Positions 23,590 through 30,691 of a stretch of DNA of 30,691 nt are shown here, piece after piece. Below the pieces are notes generated by a model. The model had not been told where the DNA came from. It saw only the letters and a program-made list of their open reading frames with translations, and searched no databases. The stretch comes from JAWOFN01 sp046497505 [NCBI: bacterium]. Lineage in GTDB: Bacteria; Blakebacterota; Blakebacteria; Blakebacterales. The position numbers and the translations under genes were made by a program. The DNA lies in the NCBI GenBank assembly GCA_046497505.1, contig JAWOFN010000006.1, positions 1 through 30,691 of the forward strand, read 5' to 3'. Each line of letters begins with the position of its first letter. Within the stretch, counting starts at the first letter, position 1.

Positions 23590-25034
23590 GCGTCGATACG
23601 GCCCAGCGTGGGCTGGAACCGGTCATCGGACTGGAGATCCATGTCCGGCTCCAGACCCGGACCAAGATGTTCTGCGGCTGCACGAACCGGTACGGGGGGG
23701 AGCCGAACAGCCGGATATGTCCGGTCTGTCTCGGACTGCCCGGGGCGCTGCCCGTCCCGAACAGGGAGGCGGTCCATATGGCGGTCCGAGCGGCGCTGGC
23801 CCTGGGATGCCGGGTGAACGGCAGTTCCCTCTTCGAGCGGAAGAACTACTTCTACCCCGACCTCCCCAAGGGATACCAGATCAGCCAATACCGCCACCCC
23901 CTGGCGAAAGGAGGTGGTCTGGACTTCAGCGGCCCGGGAGGCCCTGCGCGGGCGGGGATCGTGCGGCTCCACCTCGAAGAGGATGCGGGCAAGAGCATCC
24001 ACGCCGGCGACCGTACCCTGGTGGACCTCAACCGGTGCGGCACCCCCCTGGTGGAGATCGTCACCGGCCCCGACTTCCGGGAACCGGGAGCGGCCCGCGC
24101 GTTCCTCACCGCTCTCCGGCGCCTGGTACGATGGATCGGCGTCAGTGACGGGAACATGGAGGAAGGGAGCCTGCGGTGCGACGCGAACGTGAGCCTCCGG
24201 CCGGCGGGGTCGGACGCACTGGGTCCCCGGACCGAGGTCAAGAACATGAACTCCTTCAAGGCCGTCGAGGAGGCGCTCAGTGCCGAGATCGACCGACAGG
24301 CGGGGGTGGTCTCCTCCGGAGCGTCGGTGGAACCTGCGACTATGCTGTGGGACGAGGAGGAGCGGTCGGCCCGGGTGATGCGGGCGAAAGAGAGCGCGCC
24401 GGATTACCGCTACTTCCCGGAGCCGGACCTCCTGCCCCTGCTGGTCACCGCCGAGGCGGTGCGGGATGAGCGGAGCGGGCTCCCGGAGTTTCCGGGGGAG
24501 CGGGCAAGGAGGTTCAGCGAGGTGTGGGGACTGGATGCGGACACCGCCGCGGTCCTCACCGACAGCCGCCCTACAGCCGATTACTTCGAGGAGACGGTGA
24601 ACTCCGGGGCGGCGCCGGAGGAAGCGGCCTCATGGGTCGCGGGAGAGGTGCTCAGGCTCCGGAAGGGACGGGCGGGGGGGGCGGCCCCGGGGACCCTTGC
24701 GCGACTGCTGGAGCGGGTGGCGGGGGAGAGGGTGAGCAGGACCGCCGCCAAGGAGGTGTTCGGCCGCCTGTGGGAGGAAGGGGGCGGGCCGGAGGACGTG
24801 GACAGGCTGATCGAGGAGATGGGTCTCCAGCAGCTCTCCGACGAGGACGCTCTGCGAGAGGAGGTCGGTGGGGTGCTGGCTCGACACCCCGAGGAGGCGG
24901 CGGAGTGGCGCCGGGGAAGGGAGGAACTGACCGGTTTCTTCATAGGGGAGGTCATGAGGGCGACGGGCGGGGCCGCCGACCCCCATCGCACGAGGAAGGT
25001 ACTGGAGGACGTTCGCAGGGAGGGACGAGCTTGA
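23586..25034 (+). CDS. gatB: Asp/Glu-tRNA amidotransferase subunit B
   Basis: The kinase and tRNA-binding subunit of GatCAB: it phosphorylates the misacylated Glu or Asp and accepts ammonia from GatA. The 482-residue protein begins with GLEPVIGLEIHVRLQT, diagnostic of GatB, followed by a zinc site made of C30, C32, C45 and C48 (FCGC and CPVC). Further conserved blocks are KNYFYPDLPKGYQISQY, RLHLEEDAGKS, DLNRCGTPLVEIV and EVKNMNSFKAVEEA. A helical domain and a C-terminal YqeY-like tail domain (about 330-482) complete it. Start is GTG 23586 inside the gatA stop; the stop overlaps the TTG start of coaE. Length and motifs are normal. Confidence 0.96.
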   Translation: MSVDTAQRGLEPVIGLEIHVRLQTRTKMFCGCTNRYGGEPNSRICPVCLGLPGALPVPNREAVHMAVRAALALGCRVNGSSLFERKNYFYPDLPKGYQISQYRHPLAKGGGLDFSGPGGPARAGIVRLHLEEDAGKSIHAGDRTLVDLNRCGTPLVEIVTGPDFREPGAARAFLTALRRLVRWIGVSDGNMEEGSLRCDANVSLRPAGSDALGPRTEVKNMNSFKAVEEALSAEIDRQAGVVSSGASVEPATMLWDEEERSARVMRAKESAPDYRYFPEPDLLPLLVTAEAVRDERSGLPEFPGERARRFSEVWGLDADTAAVLTDSRPTADYFEETVNSGAAPEEAASWVAGEVLRLRKGRAGGAAPGTLARLLERVAGERVSRTAAKEVFGRLWEEGGGPEDVDRLIEEMGLQQLSDEDALREEVGGVLARHPEEAAEWRRGREELTGFFIGEVMRATGGAADPHRTRKVLEDVRREGRA

Positions 25035-25624
25035 AGCGGGTGTGTCTGACGGGAGGGATCGCCGGGGGAAAGAGTTCCGCGGCCGAGATGTTCGCCGATC
25101 TGGGGGCCCGGGTGGTCAGCACCGACGAGGTCGCCAGGGAGATCATGCGCACCGGGGATGTCCAGCGCGATCTGACCGAGGCCCTGGGGCGCTCCTTCTT
25201 CACGCCGGAGGGGGAGTTGAAGAACAGCGAACTGGCCGCCTATATATTCCACCACCCCGACGCCATGCAGAAGGTGAACGCCCTGATCCATCCCCGTGTG
25301 TACGAGGAGGTGGAGCGGCGATGGCGCGAGGTGGAGGACCGTCCGGGCTGTTTCTTCGTCGAGACGGCCCTGGCTGTGGAGACCGGTTACGTCGAGAGGT
25401 TCGACGTGGTGGTGGTGGTCACCGCTCCCCGCACGGAACGACTCCGCAGGCTCGTGGAGGAGAAGGGACTCACCGCCGACCAGGCCGTGGCCCGGATGGC
25501 CGCCCAGCTCCCCGAGGAGGAGAAGGTGGAACGGGCCGACCATGTCATTGAGAACGACGGCACGCTCGAGGACCTGGAGGAACGGGTCCGGGCACTGTAC
25601 GAGAGGCTGTGCACCGATGAGTGA
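25031..25624 (+). CDS. coaE: Dephospho-CoA kinase
   Basis: Catalyses the last step of coenzyme A synthesis, phosphorylating the ribose 3'-hydroxyl of dephospho-CoA. The 197-residue P-loop kinase has Walker [10 protein letters not shown] (8-16), the DEVAREIM segment, [21 protein letters not shown] (a family hallmark), and a lid region with [10 protein letters not shown]. The open frame extends far upstream but only as a shadow of gatB; homology begins at LKRVCLTGG, so the start is TTG 25031, overlapping the gatB stop in TTGA. The next gene begins eight bases before its end. It feeds the CoA pool used by the acyl-CoA carboxylase that follows, which may or may not be meaningful. Confidence 0.94.
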   Translation: MKRVCLTGGIAGGKSSAAEMFADLGARVVSTDEVAREIMRTGDVQRDLTEALGRSFFTPEGELKNSELAAYIFHHPDAMQKVNALIHPRVYEEVERRWREVEDRPGCFFVETALAVETGYVERFDVVVVVTAPRTERLRRLVEEKGLTADQAVARMAAQLPEEEKVERADHVIENDGTLEDLEERVRALYERLCTDE

Positions 25625-27167
25625 CGGAGAACGCATCAAGGAGCTCAAGGCCCTCAGGGAAGAGGCGAGGAAGGGCGGGGGAGAGGAACGGATCGAGAAA
25701 CAGCATGAGAAGGGGAAGCTCACCGCCCGGGAGCGGATCGACCTCCTCCTGGACGAGGGGAGCTTCGTGGAGCAGGACATGTTCGTCACCCACCGCTCCA
25801 GCGGGTTCGGGATGGAGAGACAGAAGATCCTCACCGACGGAGTGGTGACAGGATACGGCCGGGTGGACGGCCGGCTGGTCTTCGTGTTCAGCCAGGACTT
25901 CACCGTCTTCGGCGGATCCCTCTCAGAGGCCCACGCGGAGAAGATCTGCAAGCTCATGGACACGGCGATGAAGGTAGGGGCCCCTATCATCGGTCTGAAC
26001 GACTCGGGGGGCGCTCGGATCCAGGAGGGGGTGGTCAGCCTGGGCGGGTATGCGGAGATCTTCCTCCGGAACACCCTGGCCAGCGGGGTGGTGCCCCAGA
26101 TCAGCGCGGTGCTGGGCCCCTGCGCCGGGGGGGCGGTCTACAGCCCGGCGATCACCGACTTCATCATCATGGCCAAGAACACCTCCTACATGTTCGTCAC
26201 CGGCCCCAACGTGGTGAAGACCGTGACCCACGAGGACGTGACCTTCGAAGAACTGGGCGGGGCCGAGACGCATGCCCGCACATCCGGTGTGGCCCACTTC
26301 GCGGCCGAGAACGAGGTGGAGGCCCTGCGGACGGTACGGAGACTGCTCTCCTATATGCCCGCCAACAACCGGGAGGACCCTCCGAGGGCCGTCTGCGACG
26401 ATCCGGCGGACCGGGAGGAGACCGAGCTGGACAGCCTCGTCCCGGAGAACCCGAACAAGCCGTACGACATGCATGAGGTGATCCGACGGATCGTGGACTT
26501 CGAGGAGTTCCTGGAGGTGCACCGCGATTTCGCTTCCAACCTGCTCGTGGGCTTCGCCCGGATGGCCGGGCGCCCGGTGGGCATCATCGCCAACCAGCCC
26601 GCCGCCCTCGCCGGGGTGCTGGATATCTCAGCGAGCGTCAAGGGGGCCCGTTTCATCCGCTTCTGCGACGCGTTCAACATCCCGCTCCTCACGTTCGAGG
26701 ATGTGCCCGGCTTCCTGCCCGGCCTGGAACAGGAGCACAGCGGGATCATCAAGCAGGGGGCCAAACTCCTCTTCGCCTACGCCGAGGCGACGGTCCCGAA
26801 GATCACGATCATCACCCGGAAGGCGTACGGCGGCGCATACGACGTGATGAGTTCGAAACACATCCGGGGGGACGTCAACCTCGCCTGGCCGACCGCGGAG
26901 ATCGCGGTGATGGGGCCGAAGGGGGCGGTGGAGATCATCTTCCGGAAGGAGATCTCGGAAGCGGAGGATCCGGAGGGAGCCGTGGAGGAGAAGGTGGAGG
27001 AGTACCGGGAGACCTTCGCCAACCCGTACATCGCCGCGAGCCGAGGATACATCGACGACGTGGTCGAGCCGCGCACCACCCGCCGGCGTATCGTGGAATC
27101 CCTCCAGATGCTCGAGACCAAGGTGGACAAGAACCCTCCGAAGAAGCACGGCAACATCCCCCTGTGA
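25617..27167 (+). CDS. Acyl-CoA carboxylase carboxyltransferase subunit
   Basis: Moves the carboxyl group from biotin to an acyl-CoA such as propionyl-CoA. The 516-residue protein is of the PccB/MmdA type: two crotonase-like halves on one chain, no zinc finger. Seen: [52 protein letters not shown] (oxyanion loop), and in the second half [31 protein letters not shown], and [19 protein letters not shown]. It ends KHGNIPL, a common terminus of this family. ATG 25617 was chosen for homology; a long upstream frame is a coaE shadow. The biotin carboxylase that could partner it starts at 30423. Whether it serves propionyl-CoA carboxylase, or methylmalonyl-CoA decarboxylation or transcarboxylation, cannot be settled here. 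Confidence 0.93.
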   Translation: MSDGERIKELKALREEARKGGGEERIEKQHEKGKLTARERIDLLLDEGSFVEQDMFVTHRSSGFGMERQKILTDGVVTGYGRVDGRLVFVFSQDFTVFGGSLSEAHAEKICKLMDTAMKVGAPIIGLNDSGGARIQEGVVSLGGYAEIFLRNTLASGVVPQISAVLGPCAGGAVYSPAITDFIIMAKNTSYMFVTGPNVVKTVTHEDVTFEELGGAETHARTSGVAHFAAENEVEALRTVRRLLSYMPANNREDPPRAVCDDPADREETELDSLVPENPNKPYDMHEVIRRIVDFEEFLEVHRDFASNLLVGFARMAGRPVGIIANQPAALAGVLDISASVKGARFIRFCDAFNIPLLTFEDVPGFLPGLEQEHSGIIKQGAKLLFAYAEATVPKITIITRKAYGGAYDVMSSKHIRGDVNLAWPTAEIAVMGPKGAVEIIFRKEISEAEDPEGAVEEKVEEYRETFANPYIAASRGYIDDVVEPRTTRRRIVESLQMLETKVDKNPPKKHGNIPL

Positions 27168-27234
27168 ACCGGCGCGGCCGCCCACGCCCCCCCACCAGCC
27201 TCTTCCTGCTGAGCGAGCTGGCGAAGGCCCCGGA

Positions 27235-27402
27235 GTGGTCTACCTCCACCCCGAGGACGACTTGGCCCGGGCGGAGCGCCTTTTCCAGGCCCATGGCTTC
27301 GAGCAGCTCCCGGTCATGGCCCTCCGGACCTTGAAGCGGTGGGCCCCGCAGCCTGTATCACCTGACGGGAACCACAACGAAGCGGAAAGGCTGTACCCAT
27401 GA
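27235..27402 (+). CDS. Small unknown ORF overlapping the peptidase start
   Basis: A 55-codon frame starting GTG 27235 and stopping at TGA 27400-27402, so the stop shares ATGA with the M14 peptidase start, as in real coupled pairs. It reads VVYLHPEDDLARAERLFQAH, continues with FEQLPVMALRTLKRW and ends NEAERLYP. The composition is protein-like, with amphipathic segments and no low complexity. GAAGG lies eight bases before the GTG. I do not recognise it. The open frame continues upstream to 27168 without another start codon, so it might instead be the remnant of a longer gene broken by a frameshift. It fills most of the 231-base gap after the carboxyltransferase gene. Confidence 0.4.
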   Translation: MVYLHPEDDLARAERLFQAHGFEQLPVMALRTLKRWAPQPVSPDGNHNEAERLYP

Positions 27403-29075
27403 CCCAGCGCCCGTCCGTCCTCGTCCTCACGGCCCTGCTCATCGCCGCCGACCCCGGCGGGGCGGGGGCCCAGGAGATCGTACCCACCGGGGACCTCCCC
27501 CTCACCGTGGCCGAGGCCTCGGGGTACACCCGGACCGCCACCTATGGGGACGTGCTGGCGTGGATCGATCGCCTGCAGGCGCTGGGCGCGGAGATGCACG
27601 TCACGACCATGGGGGCCACCACCGAGGGGCGGGAGATCCCCCTGGTGATCCTCTCCCGGCCCCTGGTCGCCTCCCCCCGGGAGGCGCACCGATCGGGCAA
27701 GCCGATCATCTACCTGCAGGGCAACATCCATGCGGGGGAGGTGGAGGGGAAGGACGCTCTGCTGATGCTTATCCGGGACCTCACACTGGGGGATGCCCGT
27801 GAGCTGCTGGACCGGGTGGTACTCCTCATCGACCCGATCTACAATGCGGACGGGAACGAGAAGTGGGCCCCGGTGGAGCGGAACCGCAGGGGGCAGGACG
27901 GACCGGAGGAGGTGGGGATCCGCTACAACGGCATGGGACTCGACCTGAACAGGGACTGCATGAAAGCGGAGTCCCCCGAGATGCGGGGGAGCCTGGAGCA
28001 CGTGGTGAACGTGTGGCAGCCGGACCTGTTCATGGACCTGCACACCACCAACGGTTCCTATCACGGATACGACCTGACCTATGCCCCGGGTCTCACGCCC
28101 ATCGGACCGGGAGGTCCCACGCGGTTCGCCTTCCAGGAGATGCTGCCGGAGATCTCGCGTCGCCTCGATGCCCGGGGGCACAAGCTGTTCCACTACGGCA
28201 ACTTCAGCGGCGGTTACCCCCCCACACGCTGGGCCACCTTCGGGTGGCACCCGCGATACGCCTCCAACTACATGGGGATGCGGGGCATGATCAGCATCCT
28301 CAGTGAGGCGGTCTCCTACCGTCCCTTCCGGACCCGTCTATCGGCCACCTACTGGTTCGTCCGCGAGATCGTGGACTATGCGGGCAGGCACGGCAGCAGG
28401 ATCCGGAGCATCACCGATGCGGCACGGCAGCAGGCGGTGCAGTGGGGGCAGGAACCCTCCAGCGCCCCCGAGCAGGGGGTACGGTTCGAGTACGCCAGCA
28501 GCGGGAGGGTGACGGCCCTTTTCGAGGTGATGGACCCGCCGCCGGGTGAAGAGAGCCGGCGGGGTACGCGCACCGGACGTATCGAGGAGACCCGGGTTGA
28601 GCTGCTGAACCGGTTCAGGTCGGCGGAGACCCGGCCCTATCCGGCAGGGTACATCGTCCCCGCGGCGTACCCGGAAGCGGTGCGGAACCTCCTCGGTCAC
28701 GGCATCACGGTGGAGGTCCTGGAGGGAGCATGGACCGGGGAGACGCAGATCTTCCGTGCCGATTCCCTGGCCGTCGCCCCGCGCGCCTATCAGGGGCACC
28801 GCATGATCTCCGTATGGGGCGATTACCGATCGGAAGAGCGCACCGTCCCCGCGGGTTGGTACTTCGTACCCGCCGCCCAGCCGCTGGGCCCCCTGGCTTT
28901 CGCCCTGCTGGAGCCGGAGGTGGAGGACAGCCTCTACGCCTGGAACTTCTTCGATCGGGGACTCTACGAGGGAAGGGACGCCCCGGTGCTCCGGGTCATG
29001 CGTGTCCCCTTCGTCTCCCGGAGCCTGGTGGAGGAGAGGGGGAAGGGGAGCGAGGGGCCCGGGAACCGGCCCTGA
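27399..29075 (+). CDS. Secreted M14-family zinc carboxypeptidase
   Basis: A 558-residue exported metallopeptidase. A signal peptide (VLVLTALLIAADPGGAGAQ, cut near residue 25) is followed by the M14 domain (about 40-340). Zinc ligands are visible: H111 and E114 in GNIHAGEVEGKD, and H215 in DLHTTNG. The catalytic glutamate is E303 in ILSEAVSY. NGMGLDLNRDCMKAESPE is the substrate-binding stretch. The C-terminal ~200 residues form a beta-rich accessory region I do not recognise. It probably trims C-terminal residues from peptides outside the cytoplasm, perhaps for nutrition. The ATG overlaps the stop of the small ORF before it. A 161-base gap with a promoter follows. Confidence 0.9.
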   Translation: MTQRPSVLVLTALLIAADPGGAGAQEIVPTGDLPLTVAEASGYTRTATYGDVLAWIDRLQALGAEMHVTTMGATTEGREIPLVILSRPLVASPREAHRSGKPIIYLQGNIHAGEVEGKDALLMLIRDLTLGDARELLDRVVLLIDPIYNADGNEKWAPVERNRRGQDGPEEVGIRYNGMGLDLNRDCMKAESPEMRGSLEHVVNVWQPDLFMDLHTTNGSYHGYDLTYAPGLTPIGPGGPTRFAFQEMLPEISRRLDARGHKLFHYGNFSGGYPPTRWATFGWHPRYASNYMGMRGMISILSEAVSYRPFRTRLSATYWFVREIVDYAGRHGSRIRSITDAARQQAVQWGQEPSSAPEQGVRFEYASSGRVTALFEVMDPPPGEESRRGTRTGRIEETRVELLNRFRSAETRPYPAGYIVPAAYPEAVRNLLGHGITVEVLEGAWTGETQIFRADSLAVAPRAYQGHRMISVWGDYRSEERTVPAGWYFVPAAQPLGPLAFALLEPEVEDSLYAWNFFDRGLYEGRDAPVLRVMRVPFVSRSLVEERGKGSEGPGNRP

Positions 29076-29173
29076 GGTCCCCCTGCTCCAGGACGCAGGA
29101 CCCGCCCGCACCCGGCTCAGGGCAGACCGGGGGATGGGGCCCCGTCGGGCAGGTCCGGTACCTCACCTTCCCC

Positions 29174-29202
29174 TTGGTATGCGGGCGGAGAGGTTCTATC
29201 CT
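29174..29202 (+). promoter_or_regulatory. Sigma70-type promoter of the aminotransferase gene
   Basis: TTGGTA (29174-29179), 17-base spacer, TATCCT (29197-29202). Transcription would begin near 29209, 28 bases before the ATG, with AGGAG at 29229-29233 as ribosome site. It begins a new unit within the 161-base gap after the peptidase gene. Confidence 0.55.
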
Positions 29203-29236
29203 ATGCGCGGCCCACCCCACAGCCCGGCAGGAGCAG

Positions 29237-30391
29237 ATGATGAACATCCTGGAGAATCTACCGCATCGTACCCTCATGGGTCCCGGACCGAGTGACGTGG
29301 AGCCGGCCGTGCTGGAGGCGCTGGCTCTCCCCACGATCGGGCACCTGGACCCCGCCTTCCTGGGTGTCATGGACGAGGTGCAGCAGATGCTGCGCCAGGT
29401 GATGCAGACCGAGAACGAGTTCACCATCGCGGTCTCGGGTACCGGCAGTGCCGCCATGGAAGCTGCGGTGGACAACGTGGTGACGCCCGGTGACCGGGTG
29501 GTCGTGGGGGTGAACGGCGTGTTCGGGACCCGCCTGGTGGATATGGCGGGGAGAGCCGGAGCGGAGGTGGAGGTCCTGGAGTTCCCATGGGGAGAACCGA
29601 TACCGCAGGAGGCGGTGGAGGACGCCCTGGGACGGAAGGCGGCGGATGTGGTTATGGTGGTCCACGGTGAGACCTCCACAGGGGTCCGGCAGCCGATGGA
29701 GGGACTGGGAGAACTGTGCGCCCGTCACGGTGCGCTCCTGCTGGTCGACTGCGTGACCAGTCTCGGCGGGGTGGAGGTGGCCCTCGACCACTGGGGGGTG
29801 GACGCCTGCTACTCCGGGACCCAGAAGTGTCTCTCGGTACCACCGGGACTGGCCCCGCTGACCCTATCCGAGCGGGCCCTCCAGAGATTGGATGACCGGG
29901 ACACGAAGGTGCACTCGTGGTACCTGGACATGTCGATGATCAGGGACTACTGGGGAGCCGATCGGAAGTACCACCACACGGCTCCCATCAACATGGTCTA
30001 TGCCATCCACGAAGGACTCCGGATCGTGCTGGAGGAGGGACTGGAGGCCCGATGGGAGCGGCACGAGCGGCATGCGAAGGCGCTCTGGGCGGGTCTGGAG
30101 GCACTGGGCTGGGAACTCTACGTGGCTGCTCCCTACCGGCTTTTCCCCCTCACGACAGCCAGGCCCCCGGAGGGTCTGGACGAGAAGGCGTTCCGGGCCG
30201 CCCTGCTGCAGGAACACGATATCGAGATCGGGGGTGGTCTCGGGCCGCTGGCCGGTAAAGTGGTCCGCATCGGTCTGATGGGAGCCGCCTCCACCCGCGC
30301 CAACCTGCTACGTTTCCTGGAAGCGGCCGAAGAGATCATGGGTGCAGGGGGAGGTCCTGCACAGCAGGCGGCGGAGGATGTCCTGAGCTGA
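29237..30391 (+). CDS. Class V aminotransferase, alanine/serine-glyoxylate type
   Basis: A 384-residue pyridoxal-phosphate enzyme of fold type I that resembles alanine-glyoxylate and serine-glyoxylate aminotransferases. It opens with [20 protein letters not shown] and [15 protein letters not shown], then [20 protein letters not shown] (phosphate-binding), [19 protein letters not shown] (aspartate to the ring nitrogen) and the Schiff-base lysine K197 in [14 protein letters not shown]. The C-terminal domain has RIGLMGAAS, diagnostic for the group. Substrates are probably glyoxylate with alanine or serine. ATG 29237 was chosen because of AGGAG upstream; the longer open frame covers the promoter. 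The start of accC follows 31 bases after the stop, probably in the same transcript. Confidence 0.93.
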   Translation: MMNILENLPHRTLMGPGPSDVEPAVLEALALPTIGHLDPAFLGVMDEVQQMLRQVMQTENEFTIAVSGTGSAAMEAAVDNVVTPGDRVVVGVNGVFGTRLVDMAGRAGAEVEVLEFPWGEPIPQEAVEDALGRKAADVVMVVHGETSTGVRQPMEGLGELCARHGALLLVDCVTSLGGVEVALDHWGVDACYSGTQKCLSVPPGLAPLTLSERALQRLDDRDTKVHSWYLDMSMIRDYWGADRKYHHTAPINMVYAIHEGLRIVLEEGLEARWERHERHAKALWAGLEALGWELYVAAPYRLFPLTTARPPEGLDEKAFRAALLQEHDIEIGGGLGPLAGKVVRIGLMGAASTRANLLRFLEAAEEIMGAGGGPAQQAAEDVLS

Positions 30392-30422
30392 CGGGGGTCT
30401 CACGGGCTGTGAGAGGAGGCAC

Positions 30423-30602
30423 GTGCCGAGGAAACCGCTGTTCTCGAAGGTACTGGTAGCCAACCGGGGCGAGATCGCCATCCGGATCTTCCGCACCTGC
30501 CACGAGCTGGGCATCGACACGGTAGCGGTCCACAGCGAGATCGACCGGACCTCGCCCCATATGGCCTATGCCCGGCAGGCGTTCGGTGCCGACTCGGCCT
30601 AT
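30423..30602 (+). CDS. accC: Biotin carboxylase, N-terminal fragment
   Basis: The first ~60 residues of the ATP-grasp enzyme that carboxylates biotin in acetyl- or propionyl-CoA carboxylase. [20 protein letters not shown] and [20 protein letters not shown] match the family's N-terminal domain closely (KVLIANRGEIA... TVAVYSEADR). GTG 30423 follows AGGAGG (30414-30419). After about ADSAY (residues 56-60) the frame stays open but reads [15 protein letters not shown], which does not resemble the expected IGPAPSxESYL. The sequence there belongs to a ribosomal L2 gene on the other strand, so the accC gene is cut by a chimeric junction, not by a natural stop. The carboxyltransferase at 25617 is a likely partner. 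Confidence 0.85.
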
Positions 30603-30691
30603 TGTCGCCCGGCAATCGGGCTTGAACAGTCTGATCTCGCCCGACGGCATTTTGATCTGCACCCGCCCCCCCTCGCGGGACAGCAATCTCG
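30588..30691 (-). pseudogene. rplB: Ribosomal protein L2 fragment at chimeric contig end
   Basis: Read on the minus strand, the last ~104 bases encode [18 protein letters not shown], then [15 protein letters not shown]. This matches the conserved middle of bacterial L2 (for example E. coli ARDGAYVTLRLRSGEMR, then ADCRATLGEVGN). Only about 33 residues are present; the match stops where accC begins, at 30588-30602, and both readings pass through the shared bases there. Local GC is lower than elsewhere. It is best read as an assembly or amplification chimera joining an unrelated rplB piece in inverted orientation, rather than as a real truncated gene. Confidence 0.8.

Overview
The window is a gene-dense, roughly 70% GC segment of a bacterial genome. 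It looks like a Gram-negative-type cell: it encodes apolipoprotein N-acyltransferase, periplasmic HtrA-type proteins, lipoproteins and the phosphatidylethanolamine pathway. The gene content and order (purB, psd, pssA, a DUF4321-like protein, tatA, gatA, gatB, coaE) remind me of Gemmatimonadota, but this is an impression from gene order and codon use, not a tested placement. Both ends look like raw contig ends. The first 32 bases are guanine runs, and the last ~90 bases switch from a biotin carboxylase gene into a piece of ribosomal protein L2 on the opposite strand.

Layout. 2-1895: tail of a sugar-nucleotide epimerase, then lnt. 1921-4317: an envelope-stress-type cassette of ECF sigma factor, ZAS-type anti-sigma factor and a secreted HtrA/PDZ protein that has lost the His and Asp of its triad. 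4433-7931: a DUF71 PP-loop ATPase translationally coupled to a complete BtuF-BtuC-BtuD-like importer, behind a clear sigma70-type promoter; this is a cobalamin uptake/salvage operon without room for a cobalamin riboswitch. 7990-10719: valS. 10739-12546 (minus): an LppM/DUF3153-like lipoprotein and an EamA transporter. 12681-15111: an orphan NtrC-type sigma54 activator, then a region with a long dyad and a good sigma54 -24/-12 element in front of ssb and a coupled unknown gene. Two terminators separate this from a small membrane protein gene on the minus strand (15325-15675). 15919-17376: truA and a fructose-6-phosphate aldolase/transaldolase. 17460-18710: an HtrA protease with intact triad.

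18755-27167 is one long, tightly packed plus-strand run: purB, psd, pssA, a DUF4321-like membrane protein, tatA, gatA, gatB, coaE and an acyl-CoA carboxylase carboxyltransferase, most junctions being short overlaps or gaps under 80 bases. No gatC lies at its usual place before gatA. The run continues through a 55-residue unknown ORF into a secreted M14 carboxypeptidase. After a new promoter come a class V aminotransferase and the start of accC.

The most interesting biology is (i) the adjacent sigma54 activator, dyad, sigma54 promoter and ssb-unknown pair, which looks like a self-contained regulatory module; (ii) the pseudoprotease in the ECF sigma cassette, contrasted with the intact HtrA 14 kb away; and (iii) the DUF71-B12 uptake operon. 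No CRISPR array, transposon, prophage, tRNA or rRNA was seen.
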